Notes: generated from the letters alone by a model not told the origin. 64,000 nt of DNA from Flavobacterium sp. ZT3R18 (GCF_007097385.1 NZ_VJZS01000019.1:34798-98797); one strand, 5' to 3'; positions 9,237 through 18,521 are shown, numbered from the stretch's first letter. Numbers and translations: made by a program.

Positions 9237-10424
9237 TTAGAATTTACGTTTTAAAATTTCGGCTTTGTTATTGGGCTTGAAGGTTGCGCCAGCGCATCGC
9301 ATGACAGCATCAAAGCCATAACGACTCTTCATTTTATCCATCGCTTGGTATAATGATAACATTTCCTCTGTGTCTTCAAACATATTTATTTGGTATGTGC
9401 CTCTGACGAGTCCGCTAAAACGAATTCCGATTAACCGCAGGCGCATGCGACGCTGGTATAATTTATCAAATAAATCGGTAATACTTTTAGTCAGGATGTG
9501 ATCGGCTGATGTATATTGTATCCGGCATTGCTTGGTTTCCGTATCGAAATTAGAGTACCGTATCTTTATGACTACCGTTGAGGTGAGCCATTCTTCGGAA
9601 CGTAATTGAAAAGCCAGTTTTTCCACCATCCCAACCAGTATTGATTTCAGTTTTTGGATATCGATCGTATCCTGTACAAAAGTATGTTCTGTTGAAATTG
9701 ATTTGCGTTCCGTGTAGGGCTCAACGGGATTGTTATCAATGCCGTTCGCTTTTTTCCATATCTCAATACCATTTTTACCAATCATTCGTTGCAGCACTTC
9801 GGCTGGCATTTCAGAGAGTGTCTGAATGGTACGGATACCAATTCTTGACAATAATTGAAACGTTACATCACCCACCATAGGGATTTTTTGAATGGACAGC
9901 GGATTTAAGAATGGCTTTACCATATCTTGGGATATTTCCAAATTTCCTCTTGGTTTTCCCTCCCCAGTTGCAATTTTAGAAACGGTTTTGTTTACTGATA
10001 ATGCGAAACTGATCGGTAATCCAGTTTCATTGATAACCGATTGTGCCAGCTCATTGGTCCATTTATAGCCTCCGTAAAATTTATCCATGCCGGTAATATC
10101 GAGATAGAATTCATCGATACTGGCTTTTTCCATTATTGGGGCTTTCTCTTCGATAACTTGAGTAACATCATGGGATAACTTAGAGTACAATTCCATATCG
10201 CCTTTTATCACTTTTGCCTGTGGACAAAGTCTAAGCGCCATTTTAATTGGCATCGCTGAACGAACGCCGAATGTTCGGGCCTCATAAGAACAGGAAGCAA
10301 CTACGCCACGATCTCCACCGCCAATAATCAGCGGTATTCCTTCTAGTTTTGAGTTTCCTAATCTTTCGCAGGACACAAAAAACGTATCCAAATCCATATG
10401 TACAATTGCTCTTTCCATAGTCAT
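9237..10424 (-). CDS. dinB: Y-family DNA polymerase (DinB/Pol IV-like)
   Basis: The 395-residue translesion polymerase keeps the catalytic acidic residues Asp11 (HMDLDTFF) and Asp104/Glu105 (ASIDEFYLDI). It is therefore predicted to be active, unlike ImuB proteins, which lose them. NKTVSKIATGEGKPRGN follows, then helix-hairpin-helix and little-finger regions. QINMF at 345-349 looks like a beta-clamp-binding pentapeptide, here internal rather than at the extreme C-terminus. An alternative start two codons downstream (10418) is equally good. It is the first gene of the operon with the DnaE-type polymerase and is transcribed away from the S24 repressor. Damage induction by repressor self-cleavage is inferred. 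Confidence 0.9.
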   Translation of the reverse strand: MTMERAIVHMDLDTFFVSCERLGNSKLEGIPLIIGGGDRGVVASCSYEARTFGVRSAMPIKMALRLCPQAKVIKGDMELYSKLSHDVTQVIEEKAPIMEKASIDEFYLDITGMDKFYGGYKWTNELAQSVINETGLPISFALSVNKTVSKIATGEGKPRGNLEISQDMVKPFLNPLSIQKIPMVGDVTFQLLSRIGIRTIQTLSEMPAEVLQRMIGKNGIEIWKKANGIDNNPVEPYTERKSISTEHTFVQDTIDIQKLKSILVGMVEKLAFQLRSEEWLTSTVVIKIRYSNFDTETKQCRIQYTSADHILTKSITDLFDKLYQRRMRLRLIGIRFSGLVRGTYQINMFEDTEEMLSLYQAMDKMKSRYGFDAVMRCAGATFKPNNKAEILKRKF

Positions 10425-10440
10425 CCCATTTTATACACTA

Positions 10441-10497
10441 CAAAATTAGTACAGGTTGTAACAAAAATACTTATATTTGCTGTTACAAATTGTAACA
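10441..10497. promoter_or_regulatory. Divergent promoter with palindromic repressor operators
   Basis: TGTTACAA-A-TTGTAACA (10481-10497) is a perfect inverted repeat with 8-bp arms. A second site (10447-10463) keeps the right half TTGTAACA exactly and 5 of 8 bases in the left half. A plus-strand -7 box TATATTTG lies at 10472-10479, between the sites. A minus-strand -7 box TAATTTTG lies at 10448-10441, against the second site. The arrangement suggests the S24 regulator controls both its own gene and the polymerase operon. The -33 elements are poor: TTG is only 13 bp from each -7 box. Confidence 0.7.
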
Positions 10498-10505
10498 AAA
10501 TTAAC

Positions 10506-11270
10506 ATGTCTTTATTTTCAGACAACATCAGGAGCCTTAGGGTTAATAAGAAAATTTCGCAGGAAAAACTTGCCGAATCGATTGGTATCACTAGAGGTCG
10601 GTATGTCAAATATGAAGACGGGAGCTCTGAAGCGCCGTATGAAATACTGAAGAAAATAGCGCATTATTATCACATCAGTATTGACCTGTTGCTTTCTGTG
10701 GATGTACGGAAAATTCCGATGGATGATTTGTTGAAATTGGAAAATAACAGATTAGTACTACCGATCACTGTTGATGCAGCCGGGGAGAATTTTATTGAAG
10801 TCGTTACACAAAAAGTTAAGGCTGGCTACTTAAATGGTTATGCCGATCCAGAATATATTGAAAGCTTGCAACATATTTCCCTGCCATTTTTGGGTCCGGG
10901 AAAGCACAGGGGGTTTCCGGTTGAAGGAGATTCGATGCCACCACACGAGGACGGTTCAATTATAGTCGGGCGTTATATTGAAAAGTTAGGAGACGTGAAA
11001 GATGGCAGGACTTATATACTGATAACCAAAAGCGAAGGTATGGTGTATAAGCGATTGAACAAAAATAAAAAAAATGCACTGGTTGTAGAATCAGACAATA
11101 GTTTTTATCCAATTTATGAAGTCAAGGTTTCTGATATTCTCGAAATTTGGGAGTACGAGTGTAATATCGGTAGGAGCGACAGAAAACAAGAAATGGATGA
11201 AGTTGTAAGTGTGAAAGATATGTTTTTGGAGCTGAAAAGGGATATTAACGATTTGAAAATTAAGCATTAA
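10506..11270 (+). CDS. XRE-family HTH / S24 (LexA-like) self-cleaving repressor
   Basis: The likely start is the ATG at 10506 (MSLFSDNIRSLRVNKKISQE); an upstream in-frame ATG would run through the operators and promoter. Of 254 residues, 5-62 form an XRE helix-turn-helix. The C-terminal S24 domain has the Ala106-Gly107 bond (KAGYLNG), Ser143 (VEGDSMPP) and Lys182 (VYKRL). Spacings of 36 and 39 residues are close to LexA. Cleavage triggered by RecA filaments would relieve repression of the divergent dinB-dnaE operon; this is known for the family and inferred here. The C-terminal tail is rich in charged residues. The stop codon is shared with the left end of an insertion sequence. Confidence 0.9.
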   Translation: MSLFSDNIRSLRVNKKISQEKLAESIGITRGRYVKYEDGSSEAPYEILKKIAHYYHISIDLLLSVDVRKIPMDDLLKLENNRLVLPITVDAAGENFIEVVTQKVKAGYLNGYADPEYIESLQHISLPFLGPGKHRGFPVEGDSMPPHEDGSIIVGRYIEKLGDVKDGRTYILITKSEGMVYKRLNKNKKNALVVESDNSFYPIYEVKVSDILEIWEYECNIGRSDRKQEMDEVVSVKDMFLELKRDINDLKIKH

Positions 11271-11282
11271 CCCAACTTGCAG
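11269..11282 (+). repeat. Left terminal inverted repeat of the IS
   Basis: The sequence AACCCAACTTGCAG is repeated in reverse complement at 13372-13385. Its first two bases are the last two bases of the repressor stop codon. Confidence 0.85.
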
Positions 11283-11461
11283 ATTTAGACGCGTCTAAAA
11301 GTTAAAATTATGTTAAATACAAGTTGTTAGTAGCTATAAAAGGTGTAAAATGAATCTTTTTTAGTTTTTTTTCATTCAAACACAGCTTTTTTTAGGTAAA
11401 ATACGATTTGTAGTCCTCAGTAACTATTGTAGGATTTGTGGTAGTTTTGCAACTTTGTGAA

Positions 11462-13368
11462 ATGTATTTCAAAGCCTCATGTCGCAATAATCCACAAACT
11501 CAAAAAGTGGAATCCTACTACCGATTGGTAGAAAGCTATCGTGATGCCAATAACTACATCAGACACAGAACCATTGTAACGGCTGGATTTATTGATCATT
11601 TTTCTGCCGATGAATTGATTTTATTCAAAAAAACATCACTGATCGTATCAATGGCAAGCCTATTTTATTGGTTCAAGACTCCGATGCACATCTTTTAGAA
11701 TTCGCTGATGAGTTGTATTATAAAGCTCTGAAAGGCGGAAAGGTTGATTCTAAAATTGACCCTGAAAGAGACATGGCTCATGTTGATTTGAACACTTTTA
11801 AACATTTAAATGCAAAAGAGTTGGGAGCAGAATGGTTGGGTTTTCAAGCTTTGAAACAGATCAAAATTGACAGCTTTTTGATGGAACAAAAATGGTCGGA
11901 TGAGAAACTTCAATTGGCGATGACGCAAATTATTTCTCGTGCCGTTTTTCCAGCAAGCGAAAACAAAACCAGCAAATGGATAATCGAAAACTCATCTATT
12001 TGCCAGCTTACAGGCTATCCGATTGAGAAAATCACAAAAGACAAATTGTATTGAAGTGCTTTGGATTTGTATGCCATAAAAGACTATTTGGAACAATTTT
12101 TATCTAAAAAAACCGACGAATTATTTGATATTCAGGACACTATTTATCTCTACGACTTGACTAACACTTATTTTGAGGGTCAGAAACGAAATAGCGATTT
12201 AGCTCAATTTGGTCGTAGTTAAGAAAAAAGAACCGATGCCAAATTGGTGGTTCTTGCTGTGGTGGTCAACTTGGAAGGTTTTCTGAAATATTTGAATATT
12301 TACCAGGGCAATATGGCCGATTGTAAAACGCTTTTGGACATGATTGACAACCTGAAAGTCGGCAGTGGTTTGGTCAATAAAAAGTCGCTAATTGTCTTTG
12401 ATGCAGGTATTGCCACTCAAGAAAACTTGGATATGGTAGTGGCAAAAGGCTACGATTATGTTTACGTAAACAGAACTAAATCAAAAAAATATGATTTAAA
12501 AAATGAAATTCCAACGATAATTTATGATTCTAAAAATCAAAAAACAGCCATCAATCAGATTGAATTACAGGCAAAAAAACAAGAAACTATCCAGCACGAT
12601 TTTTGTATATACAAAGTCAAAAGCGACTTCAAGGCAATGAAAGAGCGTTCGATGAATGTAAAATTCAAAGAACGTTTTGAGCTTGAATTGCAAAAATTAG
12701 CCAAGGGGATTACCCTAAAATCAGGCATCAAAATCCAAGAAAAAGTACAACAAAAAATAGGTCGAATTAAAGAAAAATATCCATCCATAGCTCCGCATTT
12801 TACTATTAATCGCACCCCAGACCAAAACAAAATAAACATTATCAGTATTGATTGGCAAGCCAATGAAACCGCCATAAAAAAGGAAAAAGAACAAGGAATA
12901 TACTTTTTAAAAACCTCCTTAAAAGACAAAGACGAGACTACAATTTGGAAAATATACAACGCCTTACGTGAGGTGGAAAGCACTTTTAGAACTCTCAAAA
13001 CCGATTTGGATTTGAGACCAGTTTATCACAAAAACGACAACGCAACTATGGCTCATTTGCATTTGGGACTTTTGGGCTATTGGATCGTAAACACAATTAG
13101 ACACCAACTAAAAACAAAAAAAATAAACCACGATTGGAAAGAGATTTTGAGAATATCGAGCACTCAAAAACTCGTTACAACTTCGATTGTCGATGACCAA
13201 GAAAACACGATTATCATAAAAAAATGCTCTGAACCCAACTCCAAATTACAAGAAATCTATCAGGCTTTGAAATACAAATCAAGACCCTTTAGGATGAAAA
13301 AATTTGTAGTCCCCAAACCAGAACATATAAAACACACAATTCAGAAAACAGGGCACTTCACGAGTTAA
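11462..13368 (+). pseudogene. Broken IS1634-family transposase
   Basis: The reading starts at MYFKASCRNNPQTQKVESYY. It loses frame in the seven-A run at 11627-11633, where eight As would keep FKKNITDRING in frame. It then continues as KPILLVQDSDAHLLEF. In-frame stops occur at 12052-12054 (TGA) and 12220-12222 (TAA). The C-terminal part from 12244 has DDE-transposase features: VFDAGIATQENLDMV with its aspartate, YVYVNRTKSK, and YNALREVESTFRTLKTDLDL with the catalytic Glu region. Joined, the protein would be about 630 residues. Three separate lesions show long-standing inactivity. Confidence 0.85.
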
Positions 13369-13371
13369 TTC

Positions 13372-13385
13372 CTGCAAGTTGGGTT
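13372..13385 (-). repeat. Right terminal inverted repeat of the IS
   Basis: This is the exact reverse complement of 11269-11282. It begins three bases after the transposase stop codon. Confidence 0.85.
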
Positions 13386-13426
13386 GATGCTGTAACTGTA
13401 AGAATTGTATTTGGTGTTTTTGGGGC

Positions 13427-13458
13427 AAAAAAAATCCGATACTTTTGGTATCGGATTT
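13427..13458 (-). terminator. Rho-independent terminator of the imelysin/di-haem operon
   Basis: Perfect 11-bp arms (13432-13442 and 13448-13458) enclose a 5-base loop. On the minus strand the stem is followed by a run of Ts (complement of the A run at 13427-13434). It sits downstream of the di-haem oxidoreductase gene. Confidence 0.75.
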
Positions 13459-13613
13459 AAAGGGAATCTGTATTGAATAAAATTAGGATCAGTAATTGGA
13501 GTGGAAAACCTTTTTTAGATGGAATCCTGCATGTAAATTATTGGAAGGTAAATCGAGTTTATTAAAAAAAAAACAAGTAATTACTGAGTTTAGTATTAAG
13601 AAATTGGTACAAT

Positions 13614-15017
13614 TTATAATGAATTAATAAACTCTAAAAGTTCGCTTCGTTCTATTGCAGTCAATTTTTTGAATTTATCCTTAGCTGATTTAGCTTCTCC
13701 ACCATGCCATAAAATCGCTTCGGTAACGTTTTTGGCTCTACCGTCATGCATTAAATTAGTATGATTATTGACCGTTTCGATTAACCCAATTCCCCACAAA
13801 GGTTGTGTTCTCCATTCTGTACCTGTGGCTTTAAAATCGGGAGTATTGTCTGCTAAATCAGTTCCCATATCATGTAATAACAAATCAGTATAGGGACGGA
13901 TCGTTTGGTTTCTCAAAGCTGCAATAGAATGATTACTTCCTGTTTGTATTTTTGGGATGTGACAATTAACACAACCTATAGTTTTAAATGTTTTTTTTCC
14001 TTTTAATACATTTTGCTCTGCATAATTTCTTCTTGCGGGAACGGCTAGTGTACTAGAATACAACACTACTCTCTCAAAATTTAAATCCGATATCTCTGGA
14101 GTTCCTCCATTAGCAATAGCGGTAAGATCTACGCCAAATGGTGCATTTTCGTTTGGAAACAAACTCGTAGTGATTCCCATATCTCCCAGAAAAGCGCCCG
14201 CAACTTGCTGACGTACGCTAGGCTGATTGGCTTTCCAACCAAAGCGCCCTATCTTTTTCGAGTTGGATGCTACATCATGTACGTAATTTACTTTTCCTGA
14301 AATACCGTCTTTATTGGTGTCGTTTTCATCTGCAAAACCAAGTAATGTACTTTCTGGAATAGCTTCTAATAATCCCATTCCTATCATCTGATTGGCAACT
14401 CTTGGAGAAACTTGAAGATTACTGGCTAATGGACCATGCCCCAAAGTATTAATTTGATACGATGGTTTTTGCAAAACAACAGTAGTTCCATCTGCGAAAG
14501 TCTCAGTTATGGATTGGTAAATAATAGAAATTTTGCCCTCAATAGTTTGACCAAGAACGGCACCGTCTTGTAATTGTCCTCCATAAATAGGATCAGGAAG
14601 ATTCCCTCCGTTACCGTCAATACCAGGAATACTCAATCGTAGCAACAAACCATGACCAGTTTCTCCAGCTACCAAAGGTGCTCTTCCTCGACCGTCTTTA
14701 AAATGACAACTCGAACAGGAAATAGCATTAAAAAAAGGTCCTACACCGTCTCTTGCAGTAGTAGAAGCAGGAGCCGTTACCCAATTTTGTCTAAAAAAAG
14801 AATTTCCAATACCAAAATCCGATTGCTCATCGAAAGATAAATTAGGAGCAAAGAAGCCAAAAGCCTCCTCTGATTTATTAAAAACTGTTGTTTCTCCACC
14901 TGAAAATTGTTCGCCTTCTTCCGCAGTTAGAGGGATATATTCTTCCGCATCATTTTTACTGCAACTCAAAAAGAGAACACCAACCAAAACGACTAATACT
15001 TTTTTATAATTTTTCAT
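13614..15017 (-). CDS. Di-haem oxidoreductase (DHOR, thiol-oxidoreductase-like) lipoprotein
   Basis: The 467-residue protein has a lipoprotein signal (VLFLSC, Cys19) and two c-type haem motifs, CSSCH (101-105) and CVNCH (349-353), as in the DHOR family. The C-terminal part contains HDMGTDLADN and LWGIG/HDGRA segments typical of that family. It is predicted to sit in the periplasm or outer-membrane inner leaflet and to move electrons. In many bacteria DHOR genes accompany imelysins, as here (64-bp spacing, same strand), in loci thought to handle iron. It ends the transcript at the terminator 13427-13458. Confidence 0.88.
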   Translation of the reverse strand: MKNYKKVLVVLVGVLFLSCSKNDAEEYIPLTAEEGEQFSGGETTVFNKSEEAFGFFAPNLSFDEQSDFGIGNSFFRQNWVTAPASTTARDGVGPFFNAISCSSCHFKDGRGRAPLVAGETGHGLLLRLSIPGIDGNGGNLPDPIYGGQLQDGAVLGQTIEGKISIIYQSITETFADGTTVVLQKPSYQINTLGHGPLASNLQVSPRVANQMIGMGLLEAIPESTLLGFADENDTNKDGISGKVNYVHDVASNSKKIGRFGWKANQPSVRQQVAGAFLGDMGITTSLFPNENAPFGVDLTAIANGGTPEISDLNFERVVLYSSTLAVPARRNYAEQNVLKGKKTFKTIGCVNCHIPKIQTGSNHSIAALRNQTIRPYTDLLLHDMGTDLADNTPDFKATGTEWRTQPLWGIGLIETVNNHTNLMHDGRAKNVTEAILWHGGEAKSAKDKFKKLTAIERSELLEFINSL

Positions 15018-15081
15018 TTTTAAACAGAAAAAAGTGTCCTCATAATAAGAACACTTTAGTTATACTTTATTTTGAAGCTTT

Positions 15082-16254
15082 CTAGCTATTTACAATAACA
15101 CCTATTTTTACAGCTCCAGCTAATAGATTAGCTCCGAACGTTTTTAATTCAGTAGCTGCCGCAGTTACTTTTTTACCTTCTACAGACTCTTTACCACCTG
15201 AAATGGCTAAATCAAAAGGAGCAAGAATAGCAGTCATTTTTGTTAAACAAGAATTAATAGATACATCAGTAGTATTATATATTTCAGTGTTGGCTTGTTT
15301 TACCAAATCCTCTAGTGAAGCACCGTCAACACTACCATAATTCCCTTTATAAATATTGATAACACTTTGTAGATTTAAAGCAATATCTCTATGTGTATTG
15401 TCACTAAAACAAGAATGCTCATCTTCTTGATCTGCATTTCCAACAGCAACTTCCATACGCTCTACTGGTAATTCAGCAGACACTAATGACGTGATCCCCA
15501 GGTATATATTTTTTATAGCATCGTCTTCTTTCAACGCTAAAAAAGTAGCTCTATAAGACCCACCCTCTTTCCATTGGTTCACTACTTGTAATAAATGGTC
15601 TGTCAATAAATCAGCACATACATTTAAATAAGTAGCTCTTCTTTCTTGATTAGTAGCAGTACCTCCAGTTTTTAAATAATCAGTATAAGGTCGTTGCCCA
15701 GACTTGTTTGCCGATGGCGTCGTTAAATCCTGACCCCAAAGTAAGAACTCTATAGCATGATATCCCACACTAACATTCGTTTCTTCTGTTCCAGGAGTAT
15801 TTAGAACTAATAAAGAAGCTTTGTCTATTGTTGGATAAAGTTTTGGGTTATTTATAATTCCTGATGTTGAAGCTCCCGCCGTATAATCAATATAATTTTC
15901 GTCTAAAGGCCAAGAATTGATGTACCCTTCTGGTCCTTTTAATTCCTCATTATCTATTGGTCCGTTTGCAAAACGAAACCCTTCTGTTGTACCATAACTT
16001 TCTCTTGAATTTTTCCAAGCTGTTTTGGCAGCTGTAAAGTTAGCCTCTGTTGGTGTTGTGGTAAATGTAGTGATCGCTGTTTTTAAAACTACCGCATCAT
16101 CATAAGCTTTTTTATAATTGGCGTAAGCGATATTGGCGTAATTTTCTATAACTTGTTTTTTGGTAACCTTCGAGTTTTTATCATCATTATTACAAGATGC
16201 AACTACAAATACGGCAAGTAAAAGAAAACATAACGTCTGAACTATTTTTTTCAT
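15082..16254 (-). CDS. Imelysin-family (M75/EfeO-like) lipoprotein
   Basis: The 390 residues include a lipoprotein signal (LAVFVVASC, Cys21) and an imelysin domain. The signature GxHxxE is intact as Gly164-Tyr-His166-Ala-Ile-Glu169, followed by FLLWGQD; NSWPLDENYIDY precedes it. Imelysins are helical-bundle periplasmic proteins linked to iron acquisition and related to EfeO; the old peptidase label is doubtful. It is the first gene of a two-gene unit with the di-haem oxidoreductase. Its promoter is bracketed by two Fur-type boxes (16262-16342), so metal-dependent control is likely. Confidence 0.9.
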   Translation of the reverse strand: MKKIVQTLCFLLLAVFVVASCNNDDKNSKVTKKQVIENYANIAYANYKKAYDDAVVLKTAITTFTTTPTEANFTAAKTAWKNSRESYGTTEGFRFANGPIDNEELKGPEGYINSWPLDENYIDYTAGASTSGIINNPKLYPTIDKASLLVLNTPGTEETNVSVGYHAIEFLLWGQDLTTPSANKSGQRPYTDYLKTGGTATNQERRATYLNVCADLLTDHLLQVVNQWKEGGSYRATFLALKEDDAIKNIYLGITSLVSAELPVERMEVAVGNADQEDEHSCFSDNTHRDIALNLQSVINIYKGNYGSVDGASLEDLVKQANTEIYNTTDVSINSCLTKMTAILAPFDLAISGGKESVEGKKVTAAATELKTFGANLLAGAVKIGVIVNS

Positions 16255-16261
16255 AAAGTGT

Positions 16262-16342
16262 TTATTTAGAATAATTAAATTTAAGCAAAAGTATAATTTT
16301 TTGTTAATGTGCCAAAGTTTTATTTAGATTTATTTTAAATAA
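16262..16342. promoter_or_regulatory. Promoter of imelysin-DHOR operon bracketed by two Fur-type boxes
   Basis: Minus-strand -33 TTG (16315-16313) and -7 TACTTTTG (16293-16286) are 19 bp apart. Box A at 16320-16342 is a 23-bp imperfect palindrome lying 4 bp upstream of the TTG. Box B at 16262-16284 has an exact left half (TTATTTAGAATAATT) and a weaker right half. It covers the expected start of transcription and ends 7 bp before the ATG. Confidence 0.7.
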
Positions 16343-16399
16343 AAGAAAGGCTTTTGTTAAAATGTATTTGAGTTTTAATGAAGTACTAAAAACCTCATT

Positions 16400-18403
16400 T
16401 TAAGATTTTTTCTGTAAAGCCTTTTTTATCCAATCTCCATATTGAATTTCATCAGATGTATAACCAATTGGCAGACTCAAGTCTTTTCCTTCGGGATTCA
16501 TTATCACATAATAGGGTTGTGCATTGGCTTTGTAACGCGTAATTTGAAAATCACTCCATTTGTCCCCTATAGATTCAATACTTTCGCCTGTATCTTTCGA
16601 AATGTATTGCTCCGAAACTGGCAACTCCCTTTTATCATCTACATAAAGTGATATTAAAACCACCTCATTAAGCAACAAATTCAAAACTATTGGATCTGAC
16701 CAAACATAGTCTTCCATTTTTCGGCAATTGACACAAGCATATCCTGTAAAATCCAACAATACGGGCTTGTTTACTTTTTTGGCGTAAGCCAAACCTAAAT
16801 CGTAATCCTGAAAAGCTACAATTCCATGCGCTCCTAGATGTGCGCCTTTGGGTAGTTGAGCCGTTGTACTTTTATTTTCAGTTGCACTCCCAGTATTTTT
16901 TGGACTCTCACTGTATGAAGGAGATGGCGGAAAACCACTAATTATTTTCAAGGGAGCTCCCCACAAACCTGGAATCATATACAACGTAAAAGACAAAACG
17001 AAAAGACCAAACAACAATCTCCCCACCGATATGGAACCCGAAGGAGAATCATGCGGTAATGTTATTTTTCCCAATAAATACAAGGCTAGCACTCCAAAAA
17101 TGGCGATCCAAATGGCTAAAAACGTCTCTCTTTCCAGAAAATGCAGTTGCAAAACCAGATCAGCATTAGACAAAAACTTGAATGCCAAAGCAAGTTCCAA
17201 AAATCCTAAAACAACCTTAACGGTATTGAGCCATCCGCCAGATTTTGGCATACTATTTAGCCAACCTGGGAACATAGCAAAAAGCATAAACGGCAAAGCC
17301 AATGCCATCGAAAAGCCTAACATTCCTATAACGGGTGCCAATCCACCTTTGGATGCGGCTTCGACTAATAACGTTCCAACGATAGGACCCGTACACGAAA
17401 AGGAAACAATGGCCAATGCCAACGCCATAAACAAAATCCCAATTACTCCGCCTTTATCGGCTTGTTTATCAACCTTATTTGCCCATGAATTAGGTAACAT
17501 AATTTCGAATGCTCCCAAAAAAGAAGTGGCAAAAACGATTAATAAAACAAAGAAAATAATATTGAACCAAACATTTGTAGCCAATTCGTTGAGCGCATCT
17601 GCGCCAAAAAGTCCCGTTACTAGAGTGCCTAACAATACGTACAAACCAATAATGGAAAGTCCATAAACAATGGCATTTTTAATACCAGCAGCTTTACTTT
17701 TGCTTTGCTTTGTAAAAAAACTTACCGTCATGGGGATCATCGGAAAAACACAAGGCGTTAACAGAGCCGCAAATCCAGACAGAAAAGCAATAAAAAAAAT
17801 GGCAACAAACCCTTTCTTGGATTTTTTTTTGGGATGATTGACTGTTGCTTCAGATTCTTTCTGAACCGCTTTTGGGGTAACTTGATTTATTTTCGCAGCA
17901 ATTTCGGAAGTACTTGATTTGTTGGCCGCTACTTCGGTTTGGACACTAGCAATGGGAACTTCTGGGATCTTGAATTCAAAAGTTTTGTTTTGCTGGATAC
18001 AAGCTTCATTACACGCTTGATAAGAAACGGCTACTAAAACTTTGCTCGTTTTGGTGTTTTTAATTTTAATTCTTTGGGTAAAAACAGCTTCATTTTCAAA
18101 AAAGCATTCTTCTACTTTAAAAACATCATTGTAGACTTTTTCGAAAGTACTTTCGGCAACTTTTCCTAATCTTTCAAAATTACCTTGCTGGTTTTTGAAA
18201 ACAAATTCGCTTGGGAGTGCTCCTCCATCGGGTGTAAATTGCGAATACAAATGCCATCCTTTTTCGATAGTCGCTTTCATGATTAGTAAAAACTCTGTAT
18301 CCGATTTTTTTTCGACCCTTGTATGCCATTTTACAGGATCGAGCATTTGGGCATTCATGCCAAATATTGCAAAGAATGCGAGGTATAATAATATTTTTTT
18401 CAT
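16400..18403 (-). CDS. dsbD: Thiol:disulfide interchange protein DsbD
   Basis: The 667 residues have a signal peptide, then an N-terminal DsbD-alpha-like domain (about 20-150) with redox cysteines in EECFFEN and ACNEACIQQ. A central CcdA-like membrane domain of about eight helices follows, with LLTPCVFPMIPMTVSFF and SFSCTGPIVG supplying the two catalytic membrane cysteines. A C-terminal thioredoxin domain has YACVNCRKMED. The enzyme carries reducing power from cytosolic thioredoxin to periplasmic thiols, needed for c-type cytochrome maturation. This fits the neighbouring di-haem protein and CxxC thioredoxin-like protein. Neither a Fur-type box nor a clear promoter was found in front of it. 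Confidence 0.93.
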   Translation of the reverse strand: MKKILLYLAFFAIFGMNAQMLDPVKWHTRVEKKSDTEFLLIMKATIEKGWHLYSQFTPDGGALPSEFVFKNQQGNFERLGKVAESTFEKVYNDVFKVEECFFENEAVFTQRIKIKNTKTSKVLVAVSYQACNEACIQQNKTFEFKIPEVPIASVQTEVAANKSSTSEIAAKINQVTPKAVQKESEATVNHPKKKSKKGFVAIFFIAFLSGFAALLTPCVFPMIPMTVSFFTKQSKSKAAGIKNAIVYGLSIIGLYVLLGTLVTGLFGADALNELATNVWFNIIFFVLLIVFATSFLGAFEIMLPNSWANKVDKQADKGGVIGILFMALALAIVSFSCTGPIVGTLLVEAASKGGLAPVIGMLGFSMALALPFMLFAMFPGWLNSMPKSGGWLNTVKVVLGFLELALAFKFLSNADLVLQLHFLERETFLAIWIAIFGVLALYLLGKITLPHDSPSGSISVGRLLFGLFVLSFTLYMIPGLWGAPLKIISGFPPSPSYSESPKNTGSATENKSTTAQLPKGAHLGAHGIVAFQDYDLGLAYAKKVNKPVLLDFTGYACVNCRKMEDYVWSDPIVLNLLLNEVVLISLYVDDKRELPVSEQYISKDTGESIESIGDKWSDFQITRYKANAQPYYVIMNPEGKDLSLPIGYTSDEIQYGDWIKKALQKKS

Positions 18404-18470
18404 TGGTTGGTGTTTATGTAACTGGTATTCGTTTTATAAAAATTATTTGCTTTTACAATTAGGCTTTTAT

Positions 18471-18521
18471 AAAATCTGCTAAATCTGTGTAAAAAATTAG
18501 GCATGCAGATTTTGCAGATTT
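18471..18521. repeat. Intergenic palindromic repeat
   Basis: AAAATCTGCTAAATCTG (18471-18487) pairs, with one mismatch, with 18506-18521. The gene-free gap 18404-18662 holds this hairpin and the terminator below. Similar AATCTG-type palindromes are common between genes in flavobacteria (from memory). Confidence 0.5.

Larger units (their letters stand above)
11269..13385 (+). mobile_element. Inactive IS1634-like (IS4 superfamily) insertion sequence
   Basis: The element is bounded by perfect 14-bp inverted repeats AACCCAACTTGCAG (11269-11282) and its complement (13372-13385). It is about 2.1 kb long with one transposase reading direction. Its left end overlaps the TAA of the upstream repressor gene. 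No target-site duplication could be recognised beside the repeats. The transposase carries one frameshift and two nonsense codons, so the copy cannot move by itself. Confidence 0.85.

Noticed and set aside
10398..10505. Upstream ATG as start of the S24 repressor
   Set aside because: It would place the operators and promoter inside the coding region and add 36 residues with no helix-turn-helix family match.
12555..12998. 147-codon minus-strand frame inside the transposase
   Set aside because: Antisense shadow of the broken transposase; composition and position give no support for a gene.
11262..13392. Target-site duplication of the IS
   Set aside because: Bases flanking the inverted repeats (AAGCATT and GATGCTG) do not form a direct repeat.
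17031..17666. 211-codon plus-strand frame inside dsbD
   Set aside because: Antisense shadow of the membrane domain of DsbD; no start context or family motif.
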